From Hemicordylus capensis (lineage: Eukaryota; Chordata; Lepidosauria; Squamata; Cordylidae): a stretch of 64,000 bases of DNA. The notes beneath the pieces were generated by a model. The model saw nothing but the letters and a program-made list of their open reading frames with translations. It was not told the origin of the DNA and did no database searches. The stretch is taken from positions 114,892,001 to 114,956,000 of the forward strand of contig NC_069661.1 in the NCBI RefSeq assembly GCF_027244095.1. Direction: 5' to 3'. A program made the translations under genes and the position numbers. This document shows positions 11,915 to 25,329 of this stretch, one piece after another (position 1 is the first letter of the stretch; each line of letters begins with the position of its first letter).

Positions 11915-12141
11915 GTGCAGCAGCTGGAGAAGGTAGCACTAGCAGTAGTGATGTGTGCAGCAGCTGGAGAAGGTAGCACTAGCAGTAGTGATGTGCCTGG
12001 ACCGATCCGGAGGCCATTCTACAGGCCTCCAGACTGGTCCAAACTGCACAGGTCCGGACCAGTCTGGAGGCCTGTAGAATGGCCTCCGGATCGGTCCAGG
12101 CACATCACTACTGCTAGTGCTACCTTCTCCAGCTGCTGCAC
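11915..12141. repeat. Tandem duplication joined to a perfect palindrome with 86-bp arms
   Basis: 11915-11954 and 11955-11994 are identical 40-bp units. The second unit is also the outer part of an inverted repeat: arm 11955-12040, spacer 12041-12055, arm 12056-12141. Reading the right arm backwards I find no mismatch over 86 bp. The inner part begins 'gatgtgcctggaccg', reminiscent of the GATGTGCACGAACC repeat family. Open frames across it are mirror artefacts. Confidence 0.85.
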
Positions 12142-12176
12142 ACGGAGAGCAAATATGGTATAGTTGTTGTTCCACT

Positions 12177-12295
12177 GTTCCCTCTAACAGGGATTCCCAG
12201 ATGTTGTTCACCAACTCCCAGCATGCCCAGCTGCAATGGCCTTTGGTTGAGGATTATGGGAGTTGTAGTCAACAACACCTGGGAATTGCTACCGT
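12177..12295. repeat. MITE with long terminal inverted repeats
   Basis: The left arm 'gggattcccagatgttgtt' ... 'aactccca' is matched by an inverted right arm ('tgggagttgtagtc' ... 'aacacctgggaat'). The centre is 'ccagctgcaatggccttt'. This is a common reptile palindromic MITE design; a relative with different ends lies at 50568-50703. Confidence 0.65.
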
Positions 12296-12499
12296 ATCCA
12301 TATTCTTATACTTATGATCTAACAAAGGACAATGTGGAATTGGTACGTCACAACAAAATGGCTGTCAATTACTCTAAAGTTAAAATGTTTGTGGTGATTC
12401 GTTTTAATTTTTTTACAGTATATTTCCCTCCTTTTGCTAAGTCAACCTGGTTTTCAAATATATCTCACTAAAACCAAAGATACCAGAATTCAAATTCCC

Positions 12500-12645
12500 A
12501 TTCAGCCAAGAAACTTACTAGGTGATTCTGGGCCAGTCACTTGTCTTTCATCTTAACCCACCTCACAGGGTGTTGCGAGGATAAACATAACCACATATAC
12601 AACTCTGGGCTCCTTGAAGGAAGAATTGGATATAAATGTAACAAC
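12500..12645 (+). repeat. MIR/CORE-SINE-like element
   Basis: Contains the MIR core words 'ctgggccagtcactt', 'acccacctcacagggtg', 'gcgaggataaa' and the 3' tail 'ctccttgaaggaagaattgg'. The tRNA-like head is missing. In mammals MIR uses L2 for mobility, and L2 is abundant in this window. Confidence 0.65.
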
Positions 12646-14346
12646 AACATAAATACAAGTGCCTGCTCTGAGTCACAAAGACAAAGAAACCTACTGCTTA
12701 TTTTCCAGCTGCAGAGTCTAAGCATTTGCATATTGTTCCCTGAAAGTACCTTGCAACCCTTCATCTTGCCTTACCCCACTCCAGGAAGAAGAGAAGGTGG
12801 GGTGATGCCATAGCATAGTTTGAGAACCCACAGACTTCTGGTCTGCACACTGACACCTCTGGTGGAGAATCAGAGGCTAAGCAGAGAAAGCAACAGTGCT
12901 CTCCTACCTAGGCTCAACAGTGCCCTGATATTTCCAGGCAGTCCATTGCTATCCCATCTGGCTAAACAATACTTCAATGACAGGTCTTTGGCTGGGCAAT
13001 TGGTGGCTTGGCCTTGCCTGTTTGGTTCCCTTTTCTATTGCTGCATCTTGCCCCAGCCTATTTCCCCAACTGCCTCTGTGCATTTATCTGGGGCTCAATC
13101 ACCTTCCTTCATTCCACTCACGTCTTCTGGGCTTTGATCAAGGAAAAGAGATCTTGGTTTCGACTGTTCTCTTTGTGCAACACCAGACTTCCTGGCAAAA
13201 TGCACTTTTCTGACAAGGCCAGCTCCCCAGCCTGCTGGTAATACGTCTAGACATGCTTAAACTACTACCTATGGCCTAGTGCCGGCACTGCTGAGCCAGC
13301 ACAATATCCTAATCTTTAGCACAGCACTGACTTCCTGAGCCAACTCCAGCATAGCACCAACATGGAATAGTGCTGCCACTCATAGCCTCAAGTGAAACTA
13401 TTGCATGGCACTGAGGCAGAAACCCTAGCCATGCCAGTCTAGCAGTGAAGATGACACACCTACTTGTCGTCCTAATTAAAGGCATCCAGCCACCACCAAA
13501 ACATAAACAATGCCAGTGCAATGCTACCCACATAGTACATATAGCATTTTTATTAGGGCTCCAATATTAATAAGTTAACTGACTTAACCAGTTAAGTGTC
13601 CTGGTTTAATCAAAACTTTGGCCCTGAACCATGGTCCCTTCTATCCACCTTTTGCTCCCCCACCAGGACAATTCCCGAGCCAACTTACATTAATTAGAAA
13701 GCTTCCCTCCCACCCTCTCTCTGGGTGTTACCTATTACGTAGCCTTGGCAGTGGTTCTTTGAGGAATGAGCACTGACTGGCCATGATCAGGAACCAGCAT
13801 AGCAACTAAGTGCTTGGAATTTTCCAGCAGCTCCTCTCCCTGGCTGGCATTGAGGAAATGCTCCAATACCCCACTCATCACATGCCAGCCAACATTCTAT
13901 GGATAAAAATATGGACACTCCCATGTCTGAAAGGGTGGGACTAGGGGCAGATCCTGGTATTCCAACAGCATGGCCTGTAGGACAATCCAGATGCAAAAGG
14001 TGCCACAACTCGAAAGCAAAAATGGAAAGCTCGTGCTCTGGATAACAAAAGTAGTGAGACAAGCTGCAAACTACATGGCAAGCCAAACATACAAAGACAT
14101 CTGTATGTACTATACTGAATTTGTGCTATTGAGAGGACATTGGTCTCATTTTACAGCTGAGGAAATGAGGTGTACCAAGACAGACCCTCTCTCAAGTGCA
14201 TGGCGCAGATAGAAACTGTACTACTCCATGTGAATTAAGCATACTGTGCGAATAACCACATGAATACAGACCTGCACTTATGTACACTGTGTGCAAATTA
14301 TACACGCACTGAACAGAACATGTGAAAAGGTTCCCTCTCTCTCTAG
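12646..14346. other. No recognisable feature
   Basis: About 1.7 kb without a supported gene. Several open frames of 70-105 codons occur but show no domain, no splice-site pairing and heavy overlap with each other. The 13260-13550 part has loosely repeated 'cagcac/gcactg' words. Confidence 0.35.
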
Positions 14347-14440
14347 AGCAGGGCTGCACAACTTTGGCCCTTCCGCTGGTTTTGGAACAACATCCGCAGG
14401 ATGGTCCAAGTTGGGCTCTAGGAGTTAGGCACCAGCTCCA
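14347..14440 (+). repeat. Partial MITE (CACAACTTTGGCCC family)
   Basis: Starts 'gctgcacaactttggccc' and continues 'gctggttttgg', matching the left arm of the MITE at 50568-50703. The right arm is degraded. Confidence 0.55.
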
Positions 14441-15519
14441 CTTCCACTGTTAGTAAACCAGGCCTCCACAAGTTGTCTTTGGCTCTAGAAGCCAGCCCAA
14501 AAACTTAGGAGCCACGACTGCCCTCTACTCCATGGAGGAGGGACAAACTCAACACTTGCCACCAGCAAGGCCCTCCACTCCCAGGGGATGGGAGGATCCC
14601 CCACTTTGTTTGCTCCCACCTTGCTTGTGCACTTCTCCTGGTTGTGTCCATCTAGCTCAGGCAGACAGTGAACCAATGTGGTCAGATGGAGGAGGGAACA
14701 TCCCACTTCCGCCTTGCTTGCTCACTTCTCCTCCTGGTCATGTCTGTCCATCAGCTGGCTGAAGAACCACACTTAAATTTCCAGGCACCAAGGTGAATTA
14801 TCAAGCCCTGCAGTAAACTGCAACCAAAAAAACATATAATTCCATTTCTCTCCACAAAATCATCCACTCCTAATTGTACTTTCTCCAGCTGGCAACTTTT
14901 CACAAAAGCAACCTATTTGTTCTACACAGATCTTCCCAATCTCTTGTTGGCTTGCCTAATCTTTAAGAAAAAGGAAAGGCGAGGGAAGAAAAACGGCATC
15001 GCACCAACAAGTCAAGACCAAAGAAAGGGTGGGGTGGGCGGGGGGAGGATTCCCAGATAAATGTTTAATAAATAATTTATTCAGCACTGCCTGACGTGTT
15101 TCAAGAGTAAAACACTCTTCTTCCAGAGACAACTATTAAAACAATGTGTAAAATATTTTTTTAATAAAATATATATGTGTATACACTGTGTGTGTTTGTG
15201 TGTGTGTATATACACAAACACAAGTTAAAACTTTCACAATATAAACACATCACTATCCTATGTAAATTAAAATTGAAATGTTAACAATAATAGCACAATA
15301 TATTATAGATCAAAGCGTTTACCATGTGAGTAGTATATACATTCTACCATCTTGCATACTGGGCTTGTTAAAAACCTAGCCTCCATGTGTCCACATTTTC
15401 CTTTGGTCTTTCAGCTTTCAGCCCCAATCCTCTTCCTCAAACAGAATTAAAACATTACAGAAGTCAAACCAAAGGCTTACTGGAGACCCCTGCTAAATGA
15501 GCAAAGAGACACCTTTTTA
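14441..15519. other. No gene seen; TG/TA microsatellite
   Basis: Unique-looking sequence. A mixed (TA)n/(TG)n microsatellite lies at about 15158-15225. A block near 15085-15130 ('gcctgacgtgtttcaagag') looks like part of an old repeat but is unassigned. Confidence 0.35.
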
Positions 15520-15752
15520 AAATTGTGATTCTCTTTATTTAGCAGGGGGAGAGCAATTGGCCCTATCCATCCCCAGCACATAACCCCTCCAGTGGTTGTT
15601 GCTGGTCTCTATCTTATGTTTCTTTTTTTGGATTGTGGACCCTTTGAGGACAGGGAGCCATTATAGAGCGCGATAGCAACAGTGATAGACCTATGTAAAC
15701 TGCTTTGGGAACTTTTGTTGAAAAGCGGCATATATTCATTGTATAAGGTCCT
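15520..15752 (+). repeat. LINE 3' end (CR1/L2-like tail)
   Basis: Carries 'tctctttatttagcaggggg', 'ggattgtggaccctttgagg' and 'gtaaactgctttggg', a tail shared by a common reptile LINE family. The same family is present in reverse at 19405-19610. No coding part remains. Confidence 0.55.
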
Positions 15753-16094
15753 CAGCCTACAGTGAAAGATGAGGAAAGCTGAATCGCCTGAGGCAGGACA
15801 CGTCACATTCTGGATGCTACCTCTGAGAAGCCTTTTCCCATGCTGTCATCAACTACATCACACATGGTGGTGGAAAAAGCTTTACTTTGTCCCATATCAG
15901 TAAATACTGACAAAGAGAGAGAGAGATGCTTTTGGGGTCATGTGCAAACTAATAGGACGGAACAGCCAGAATTTCAGAGCTGCCTGAAGAAGAAACATCC
16001 CTGAGATGAAATTGCACTCTCTAGGGACAATGCAGGAATTGATTTCTAAACCACTTTTCATTAAAATAGTGAAATACAATATAATTAAATCAAT
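15753..16094. other. No recognisable feature
   Basis: Unique-looking sequence; nothing supported. Confidence 0.3.
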
Positions 16095-17085
16095 GCACAA
16101 CATAAAAAGTACAGCTATTAAATATAAATATATCTATTTAAAAGTATAAAAAATCCTATATAAAACAGTAATACACAAAACACAAAGCAGCAACATAAAA
16201 GCCTGGGTGAAGAGCCATATCTTTACCAGTTTTCTAAAAATTCTGATGGAGGCTGAGGTGTGGAAGCCAGCCAGGAGAGCATTCCAAAGCCTGGGGTCAA
16301 TAACTGAGAAGGCCCTGCTCACGACAGCTAAGCCTCTCTCACCATTGGCACACGGCGCAGAGCCCTCTCCGATGACCTTGTCAAGCAGGCAGAACCCCTT
16401 GGGAGCAGACAGTCCTTCAGATATGCAGTGCTCAAACCATTAAGGGCTTTAAAGGTCAAAACCAGCACCTTGAATTGTACCCAGAAACAAATCCGTAGCT
16501 CTTTCAGAATGAGAGTAATGTGATCTCAACAGGCCACTCCGGATAAAATCCTGGCTGCTGCATTTTGCAGTAGCTGTATATTCTGAATATTCTTCAAGGG
16601 CAGCCCCATACAAAGCACATTACAGTAATCTAGCCGTGACATGATTAGGACATGGATAACTGTGGCCAGATCTGCCTTCTTGAGAAAGGGTCGCAGCTGG
16701 CACACTAGCCAAAGCTGTGCAAAAGCACCTCTTGCCACCACCTGAATATCCAAAAGCAGAGTTGGGTCCAGCAATACCCCCAAGCTGCACACTTGCTCTT
16801 TCAAGGGGAATGCAACCCCATCCAGAACTAGTCAAATACCTTCATCCCAATTGGCTCCCCTACTGACCAACAGCTCATCCATCTTGTCTGGATTCAATTT
16901 CAATTACTAGCCCACATCCAACCCATCACGGCCTCCAGCCCCCAATTCAGGTCATCCATTGCCTCCCTAGGATCAGGTGACAAGGAGAGAGAATCGAGTG
17001 TCATCTGCGTATTGCTGAATCCAAGTCGCCAGTGACCTCTCCCAGCAGTTTCAAGTATATGCTGCCTGCTTATAGGAGAGTATCT
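16095..17085 (-). mobile_element. L2-like LINE, C-terminal half, reverse orientation
   Basis: The - strand translates to LEAVMGWMWA, then KEQVCSLGVLLDPTLLLDIQVVARG..., SRLDYCNVLCMGLPL...LLQNAAARILSG and, nearer the 3' end, PRLWNALLAGFHTSASIRIFRKLVK. These match, in order, the region after the RT catalytic box in the + copies of L2. Stops split the frame. This subfamily differs from the 9-11 kb copy in the tail and is probably an older lineage. Confidence 0.8.
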
Positions 17086-17372
17086 GATTCACAATCTATA
17101 TCTGTAAATGAAGTATTACAAAAGCTTAATAAGTATTACAAAGTACACCATAGGTTTCCAGTGCTATCTTCTAAATGGAACATTGCAGTGTTGCCTTGAA
17201 ATTTCCCACTGCTCAGCAAAATGAGGAACATGCAACATTTCATATTATTTAACCTAGTAATGAAGATGGCAGCCATTAAAGTAAACCCAGTTTTCTGTTA
17301 AGAATAATGTTTTCAACTGACTTTGGATACCATTGATACTTTCAGTAAGGGCCTCTGAATTAAAGAACAACA

Positions 17373-18010
17373 AACTTTTATTAATCGAAGGTTACACTTA
17401 TACAACGCCTTCATGATATTGAGCACCAAAATCTTGTTTCTAGGGGAAACAGGACCTGTTCTCCCCTATTTTTTGGCATTATGCCCCCTTTGGGGAATAA
17501 AGGTGCTAAGTATTTAGCCTCCCTACACTTTCCTAAGTTTAGGATAGCTTTTACTAGGGCCCGCATGAACGTGTTGCCTTCAGCCCTTCTGGAAAAAAGA
17601 TTTTGCAAGGGATCTTCAGATTATGGCCTGTGCCCCTGTGGTGCAGGCCTTCCTGAAACTGTTTCGCATGTGCTGCTCTATTGCTCCCTGTTTTCTGATA
17701 CCAGAAAAGAACTCATATTCCCTCTATTGGAGCATTTTCCAGGAAGAGCTGACCCCTTTTATTTGAATTTTTGTCTTGAGGATCTAGACAATGAAATTAC
17801 CAAGGTGGTGGCGAAATTCTTTTATGTTGCTATTAGACTAAGATCCTGTTTAAGATCTAAATTTTAGGAGCTACTGTTCATTATTATGTACCATACTACT
17901 GCTGGTATATTCTGTTTTTAATTTTCTTTTAATTCTTGTATGTTTTCTGTATGGCCTACGGCCGCAATAAATTGATTGATTGATTGAACTTTTATTAATC
18001 AAGGGTTACA
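17373..18010 (+). mobile_element. R4-like LINE 3' end with target duplication
   Basis: A non-LTR fragment coding LYGLCPCGAGLPETVSHVLLYC, a C-terminal CxC...H...C zinc motif, then LEHFPGRADPFYLNF and a stop at 17867. The tail 'ctacggccgcaataaattga' ends in (TTGA)n. The flanks 17373-17396 and 17987-18010 are a 24-bp target duplication with two mismatches ('aacttttattaatc' + 'ggttaca'). The same family recurs at 38087-38843. The R4/Dong assignment rests on the C-terminal motif and the tail and is moderately sure. Confidence 0.72.
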
Positions 18011-18947
18011 ATAACAGGTTGCCTAAGCAATTTCCCCCTAATGATACCTATCATGGAACAAAAGAAGGAAATATAAGAACTCCACCAAGTTCAGGTGGAA
18101 CTTATCTGTATATCACAAATGTTTCCAGGCTGTTGTAAACTTCAGCTTCAGAAACCTCTTTCATAACTCCCACACATGAGCACTTTCTATGAAAACAGGA
18201 CTTTCTGTGCTGAAAACAGCCACTTATAGTGGGATGTGTGCTGGGAATTACCCTGCTCTTCCCTTGACTAGTTGCCTTGATGAAGGCTTTCCACTCCTAC
18301 CTTTCTACTCCCCTCTTGACATCTGAAACCTCTCTCTCCCCCAACTAAACCCCTTCACCCTGAAGATATCTATTTAGCCGCTATTGATCTGCCAAGCTCA
18401 CACCACCAGATTTAGGGGAAATACTGCTATGGACTAGGGTCCTGGTCACAGGTTGATTCTCATTGTGAGGCCACACAAGCTGTACTTTGCATATAGCAGT
18501 GAAGGCACACATTTATTTAAGCCAAATCAAGACAGGCAAGAAATGCAGCCCAGCCCATCCTTCTCTGACTTCACACTAGCCTTAAAGTTTCAGCAATTGA
18601 TCACCTCTAGAGAGTATTCTGCTTCTAAGATTCAGTGATGTAGTTGCAAATTCAGGCACTCTCCATGACAGCCCCCATGGCCATTCCCACCCCAACAAAA
18701 AAGACGACGAAGAGTACCGGCGCTCCCTCACTGCATGTCCGTCCCCACCCCCTGCTTATATTGATCAAGCCAACATCCTAAAATTAATCTCTCTGCAATG
18801 AGCAATGAGGCCACTCCTCTCCTTTATTAGGACAGCAGGAAGGAAACATACACACACTCTGGACTGAGAACTCCCGCCCACCAAGCATTATACTGTAGTA
18901 GGATTGCTAAATGATTGTTTTGATTTTCAGCATGGTGCTCCAAACTC
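18011..18947. other. No recognisable feature
   Basis: Unique-looking DNA; no supported gene or repeat. Confidence 0.35.
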
Positions 18948-19021
18948 ACACCTGCCCTGCCCACATCTGAAAAACTAGAGTTAGATCACTCTAGTTTTTC
19001 AGATGTGGGCAAGGCAGGTGT
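18948..19021. repeat. Hairpin, 34-bp arms, 6-nt loop
   Basis: Arm 18948-18981 and arm 18988-19021 are reverse complements with one mismatch (ctgcCctgccc against ctgcCttgccc on the paired arm). The loop is 'tagatc'. It is an isolated short inverted repeat in otherwise unique DNA; it could be a tiny MITE. Confidence 0.75.
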
Positions 19022-19404
19022 TTATCAAAGATTTAAATCCTTCTGAATAAAAATAGTCATAGTCATATGTATTCTCCATTATATCCTCATGGCCTTATCC
19101 TATGATCCATTCTCCAATCACTAATACTTGGTTGTAAGCAACATTTGAAAAAATCTAGGTTATGATAGCAACCAAGTCACCCACCCTATTCTGAGAAAAG
19201 GAAAGTGTGTTACCAAGTCTAAAATCATGATCATGTGCTGTGGAATTCCACATTAAGGGGGAAAAGACACTCTAGTTTGGGCGGGGTGTGTGTGTGTGCA
19301 CAAACCTGGGGGACAATGTCAAGTTAGTATGTGTGATCAGCATTACTGTGAACTGAGAGAGTTTTCAAAACTACGGGCCAGACTAACTTAGTCATGACTA
19401 TTAC
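19022..19404. other. No recognisable feature
   Basis: Unique-looking DNA with a short (TG)n near 19288. Confidence 0.3.
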
Positions 19405-19610
19405 TACCACTTTTCATTTTATTGTATACTGCTTTTCAACAAAAGTGCTCAGAGTTTACACAGGAAAACAAAACAGGATGGTTGCCTGTCCCTAAAAGGC
19501 TCACAATCTAAAAGACAATATAAAAGTAGACATCTCTCTTGAGGTTGGATAGAGACACTTGCTCTCTCCCTCTAACTGTAAGAGGAATCACGACTTTAAA
19601 AGGTGATTAA
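19405..19610 (-). repeat. LINE 3' end, reverse orientation
   Basis: Reads 'tactgcttttcaacaaaagt', 'ccctaaaaggctcacaatct' and 'ggttggatagagacacttgc' on the + strand, the reverse of the tail family seen at 15520-15752. Confidence 0.55.
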
Positions 19611-19973
19611 CTTTGTTCAGTTAGCAGAGGCCCAATGAAAGTAATGGGGTGTGCAAATTAGTCATGAAAAACTTGTCTCATTTAGTTCAATTATTCTTAG
19701 TTGTGACTTAGTTTGGCTTCGACCTTATATGTTTGTTTTCTTAGATGGTGGAGACCAAAAGAGAAGATCAAGGATTCTTGGGCAAAAGTAGAACTTAAGG
19801 GAAAGAACTCTGATCCCTGGAGAAGTACAAGAGATTTATAGATGCTCTGACAACCACAACCGACTATGATGAAGGAACAGAAATTTGCTTTAAAAATAAA
19901 GAAAAAAAGGAAGAGAACTTGCATGTCAGACAATCCGAAGGAGCTAGCAGAGTGTCGATCATAGTTCAAATAA

Positions 19974-20061
19974 TGCACCTTTTAGCTGAATTGGAACCAG
20001 CTTAGATTCCTACTTCATATAGTGCACCTTTTAGCTGAATTGGGGCCAGCTTAGATTCCTA
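19974..20061 (+). repeat. Two-copy direct repeat, 39-bp unit
   Basis: 19974-20012 and 20023-20061 both read 'tgcaccttttagctgaattg' + 'ccagcttagattccta', differing at two bases, offset 49 bp. Confidence 0.8.
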
Positions 20062-20089
20062 GTACGAGGTCCACGTGCTGCTCACTATC

Positions 20090-20900
20090 TCTTGCTTAGA
20101 CCACTCACCATAAACTTCCAGCACCGATCTTCTCTGAGCTCACAGGGCAGGCTAGCAACGTGCAAATGCTACATGAGCAGCTTCAAAACTCCTCCTATTC
20201 CTCTCCGACAAGGCAAACGAGATTCGAGATTTCGAGGCCAAGGAGCGGAAACGTCCCACCAGTCTGTGTGCTCGTTGCAAGGTTTTGTTTTTGTTGTTTT
20301 AAAGCAAGTGGGAGGAAATACTTGTAGTTCTTTCGCTCCCCATTTTCCCCTAGGCGAGATTGAAAGCAGAGTAAAGAAAACTACTATTCCCACAATGCAC
20401 TGGATTCGCCCAGTCCGTTGAGCTACGGTTCTTTGTCCCCAGCCTTCCAGCGTTGGGATTTTTCTTGGAATAACTATCAGCTAGATTCATTAATGAGCTT
20501 GGCTTTCCTAACCGCGTGAAAATAGGGATTCATGCGGACTCTTGTGGACTCCAGGCCAGTACTGAAGTGGGGACAAATCCTGTAAGAGCTCCTAACTCTC
20601 ATAGGACTGAAATGAATTAAAACCAGATGGATCGCCTCGTCCTATGCCGGAACGTAATCGGAAGTAAATCCCACTGTATTAATGGATTTATTCTCTAGTA
20701 ATGTGCTTGCTTAGTGCTGCCTGGGCCCCGCTTAGGAGCCGTGGACCACCAAAATTCTGGATCCTGGTAGTGGAACTTCCCTGCTTCACGAGCCTAGACA
20801 CGCGGGGACGGGCGGGATAGAATTCCCCCTAGCATTCTAGTCTGGCTGACCCGCTTTACACCTTCACTATCCCATCATTCCACAATCAAAGAAGAGCTGC
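20090..20900. promoter_or_regulatory. Candidate promoter-like region with ZNF143-type motif
   Basis: CpG dinucleotides are clearly denser here (20120-20300 and 20630-20830) than in neighbouring non-repeat DNA. At 20380-20399 there is 'CTATTCCCACAATGCA', close to the ZNF143/Staf site (ACTACAATTCCCAGAATGCA) found at many vertebrate promoters. I see no repeat ends. No downstream coding exon can be identified on either strand, so if it is a promoter it may serve a non-coding transcript or a distant exon. Confidence 0.35.
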
Positions 20901-21899
20901 TGCTTTGTTCTACCCACTAGGTTGTTAGGATTTGGACAAGATGACCTCTTGAATGGTGAATTAAATATCCCAGTCCACAGATTTTTGCACGCAACAGCAG
21001 GCTACCTGCAGATGACTGGCTGCATGCATGGATCTTTGCAGGGTTTGCTGTGAAACTGATGGTGCTGCTGGGATGAAGGCAGGGCAGGGGCGAGCGAGGT
21101 TGGAGTGAACCCTGGAACAAACAGTGAGAAAACTTGCTCCCGCCAACCCAGCCCCACCCCTGCCCTTTCCGCTTTCGCTTCCACGCCTCCCCCCGCCGCC
21201 CTCTTTGTTGCAAAACAACTGTAAAAAGACATGGTGAAAAAAAGAACATCTCTGCATGCCTCTGGCTCCTATGCAAATAATATCACACATACCCTGTACA
21301 CACACACACAGACATTTTGACACACACGTGCACACGCATCCCGCAGACTCAGAAGTATTTTTAACACGTAAACCTACTACAATTACATAGTATATCATAC
21401 ATCAACAACACTTCTTTCTTTTTCACCTGTTCACAGTCTCCTCCTCCTGCCCCCTGTCCCCCACAACTCAGTCAAAGAGTTTTCCATGGGAAACTGTTTC
21501 CCTGCTTTCATCCAGGATTTAGGGGCAAGATTTTTTTTTAATTCTTTTTTGCATGGACAGAGAAAAGGTGTATTGTAGTTTTGCCTTGATCTTTTTTTTT
21601 TAGTCGAGGACAGAGTTTTTTAAAAGGTCCTTTAATTGAAGCTCCCTTAATTGAAGAACTTTTCAGCTCTGTCTCAGTGGGAGGGAAAGTGGGAGTGTCA
21701 GGCAGCATCCCTCCATCCTCCTCTCCTTGTGCTGAACCTGAGCACTAGCTACCTGTCCTGTCCTGTCCAGGGGCTGATGCTGCTTGGCCACCATCCCCTG
21801 CCTTGGGGAGGACATCACTCATGCCATCTCAGAGGCTGAAAGGGACAGAAGATTACATTGAAGTATATAGGGAATCCATGGCTCCCACAGATAGATGCA
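20901..21899. other. No gene seen; CA-rich and pyrimidine-rich DNA
   Basis: Has a short (CA)n near 21299-21330 and T-runs at 21530-21600. The overlapping - strand frames at 20917-21398 show no domain. The sequence from about 21640 may be part of the low-copy unit that follows. Confidence 0.3.
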
Positions 21900-22155
21900 A
21901 TCCAGCTTCTTCCCTGGAGGATTTATCCTTCATACTGTGGCAAGGGTTCCATAGGCTGAATCCACACAGCTGGAGAAATCTCCCCATCACACCTTGGAAT
22001 GCCTAGAAGTGCCAGCCTCAGGAAAGACTTCCCAAAGACAGGAGATTGTGTCCAGAGGTGCTCCCAGGTTGTGCATCTGTGTGACTCACACAGTCACTGT
22101 GTGACTGTGCTACTTAAATAACTGTCTTGTTAGAAATGGCAGCCTTCTAAAGATG
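21900..22155 (+). repeat. Low-copy repeat unit, copy 1
   Basis: 21900-22080 closely matches 34596-34775 ('ggaggatttatccttcat', 'gtggcaagggttcca', 'ctggagaaatctccccatca', 'gattgtgtccagagg'). The next segment 22108-22150 ('acttaaataactgtcttgtt', 'agaaatggcagcc') matches 38845-38885, about 4 kb further on in the second copy. Copy 1 is thus a shortened version of a longer unit. Function unknown. Confidence 0.6.
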
Positions 22156-22600
22156 AACTTTTTTTAATTGGAACATTTTGACATATATTCATTCCAATTC
22201 AATTCAAATCAATATCATACTTATAACATGAACCTAACAGAACTATGTAGATAATATAAGACCACTGCTAAGAGCGAACCCACTATTTTAAACACATCAA
22301 AGTAATCATAATTTCCAGACTTCATGAATAGGATCAGAATTGCCTTGGTTACACTCTGTATAAAAGATGTATTTTTTCCAAATGCGATAAAATTGTGGTT
22401 CTTTTCTCTGGTTTTTCATTATCTTTAAATTATATGAAATTTTTTCTAAAATTGCCCGTGACCATACCTTGTTGTGCCATCTCTCCACATTAGAGTTGTC
22501 TAAGAGTTTTGATTGCTATGCCATAATTGCTTTAGCCGCCAGGATTAAAAAGGTGACTAGTTCTTTACCTTTAAGTTTGGTATTATTTCCTGTAAAGATA

Positions 22601-24175
<1,575 letters not shown>

Positions 24176-24282
24176 TATGTAATGAAGCCACATCTGGAGA
24201 ATACTCTACCCTTTGGTTCATTATATTACTAATTTCAAGAAAAACTTCCCAAAAGGTTTGATTTTCTCACATGTCCACCACA

Positions 24283-25104
24283 TCCTCTCTAATAAAACAC
24301 TTGGTGTCCGTCCGTGGACGGACACCAAGCGTGTGTCCGTGCCTCCCTGCCCTGTTCTGGGCATGCGCGAAGCGCATGCCCAGAACAGGGCAAGGGAGAC
24401 ATGATCGCCGGCACCCGGCAGCCATCTTGGGTGGCCAGAAGCGGCCGCCCCGAAGAAGCCGGAGAAGCGGCGGCGGGGGAAAGTGACCGCCGCCTCGGCC
24501 GAAATAGACAGAGGCCGGGGGCGGAGCGGAGGCCATGTAACTTTTAAAAACAATGCTCCTGCAGCCGACGCCGCCGACCGCCCACCCTCCCTCCCAGCTG
24601 CCGAGTCCCCCTTACCCTGGCCGACTGCTGTCGGCTGAAGACAGCCCTTAATTTAAGAGGCAGAGAGGAGCTCGCAAGCAGAACTCCTCTCTGTGCAAAG
24701 CCTCTTGCCGAACTGCTGCTTTGGGCACTTGCGTCCCTTGCGCCCAAAGTGGCGGTTCGGCAAGAGGCTTTGCACAGAGGGGAGCTCTGCTTGCGAGCTC
24801 CTCTCTGCCTCTTAAATTAAGGACTTCCTTCGGCCGTCAGCAGTCGGCCAGGGTAAGGGGGACTTGGCAGCTGGGAGGGAGGGTCGGCGGCGTCGGCCGT
24901 GGAAGCAATTTTTCAAAAAGTTACATGGCCTCCGCTCCGCCCCCGGTCCCGGCCTCCGTCTCCCCGGCCTGGCGGGAGCAAGTGCCTGGGCCGATTTGGC
25001 CCTTAAAGGTAGGGGGGCCGGACGGCGGAGGGAGGGGGAATGGCGGCGGGGGGCCAGGAGCGCCGTTACTAGCGCCCGTTATTCAACGGGCCAAAATTCA
25101 CTTG
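24283..25104 (+). mobile_element. Non-autonomous Helitron, family 1 copy A
   Basis: Starts TCCTCTCTAATAAAAC and ends with the hairpin GCCCGTTATTCAACGGGC followed by CACTTG (a CTTG variant of the Helitron CTRR end). The insertion lies between A and T with no duplication: removing it restores the L1 HMWW coding sequence. Inside are a 13-bp-arm palindrome (24301-24328), a 41-nt hairpin (24350-24390, 19-bp arms, GAA loop) and a large inverted repeat (about 24497-24727 against 24749-24968). No Rep/helicase gene. The 213-codon frame at 24721 is a by-product of GC richness. Confidence 0.85.
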
Positions 25105-25329
25105 TATGATAATATGTACCTTTCTGTTAACGACTCCTCCAACATTGCATGGAGTTTTGATGAGAAAATCAGGCTAATGCCGAAGGTATTAAATACCAGG
25201 GGTGTAGTATTTTCCAATGTAGTTCTTGAATGGAGGTTGAGAGAAACCCCCCTGTCCTCCATAATGAAAGCCAATGTGTTTGATCTGGGACTAATTTGTT
25301 CTTCGTGCTCTGCTCTCTTGTGCTTTCTT

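Noticed and set aside
12820-13241. Overlapping + frames of 77-105 codons
   Set aside because: No recognisable domain, three overlapping frames of equal quality, no splice sites in order.
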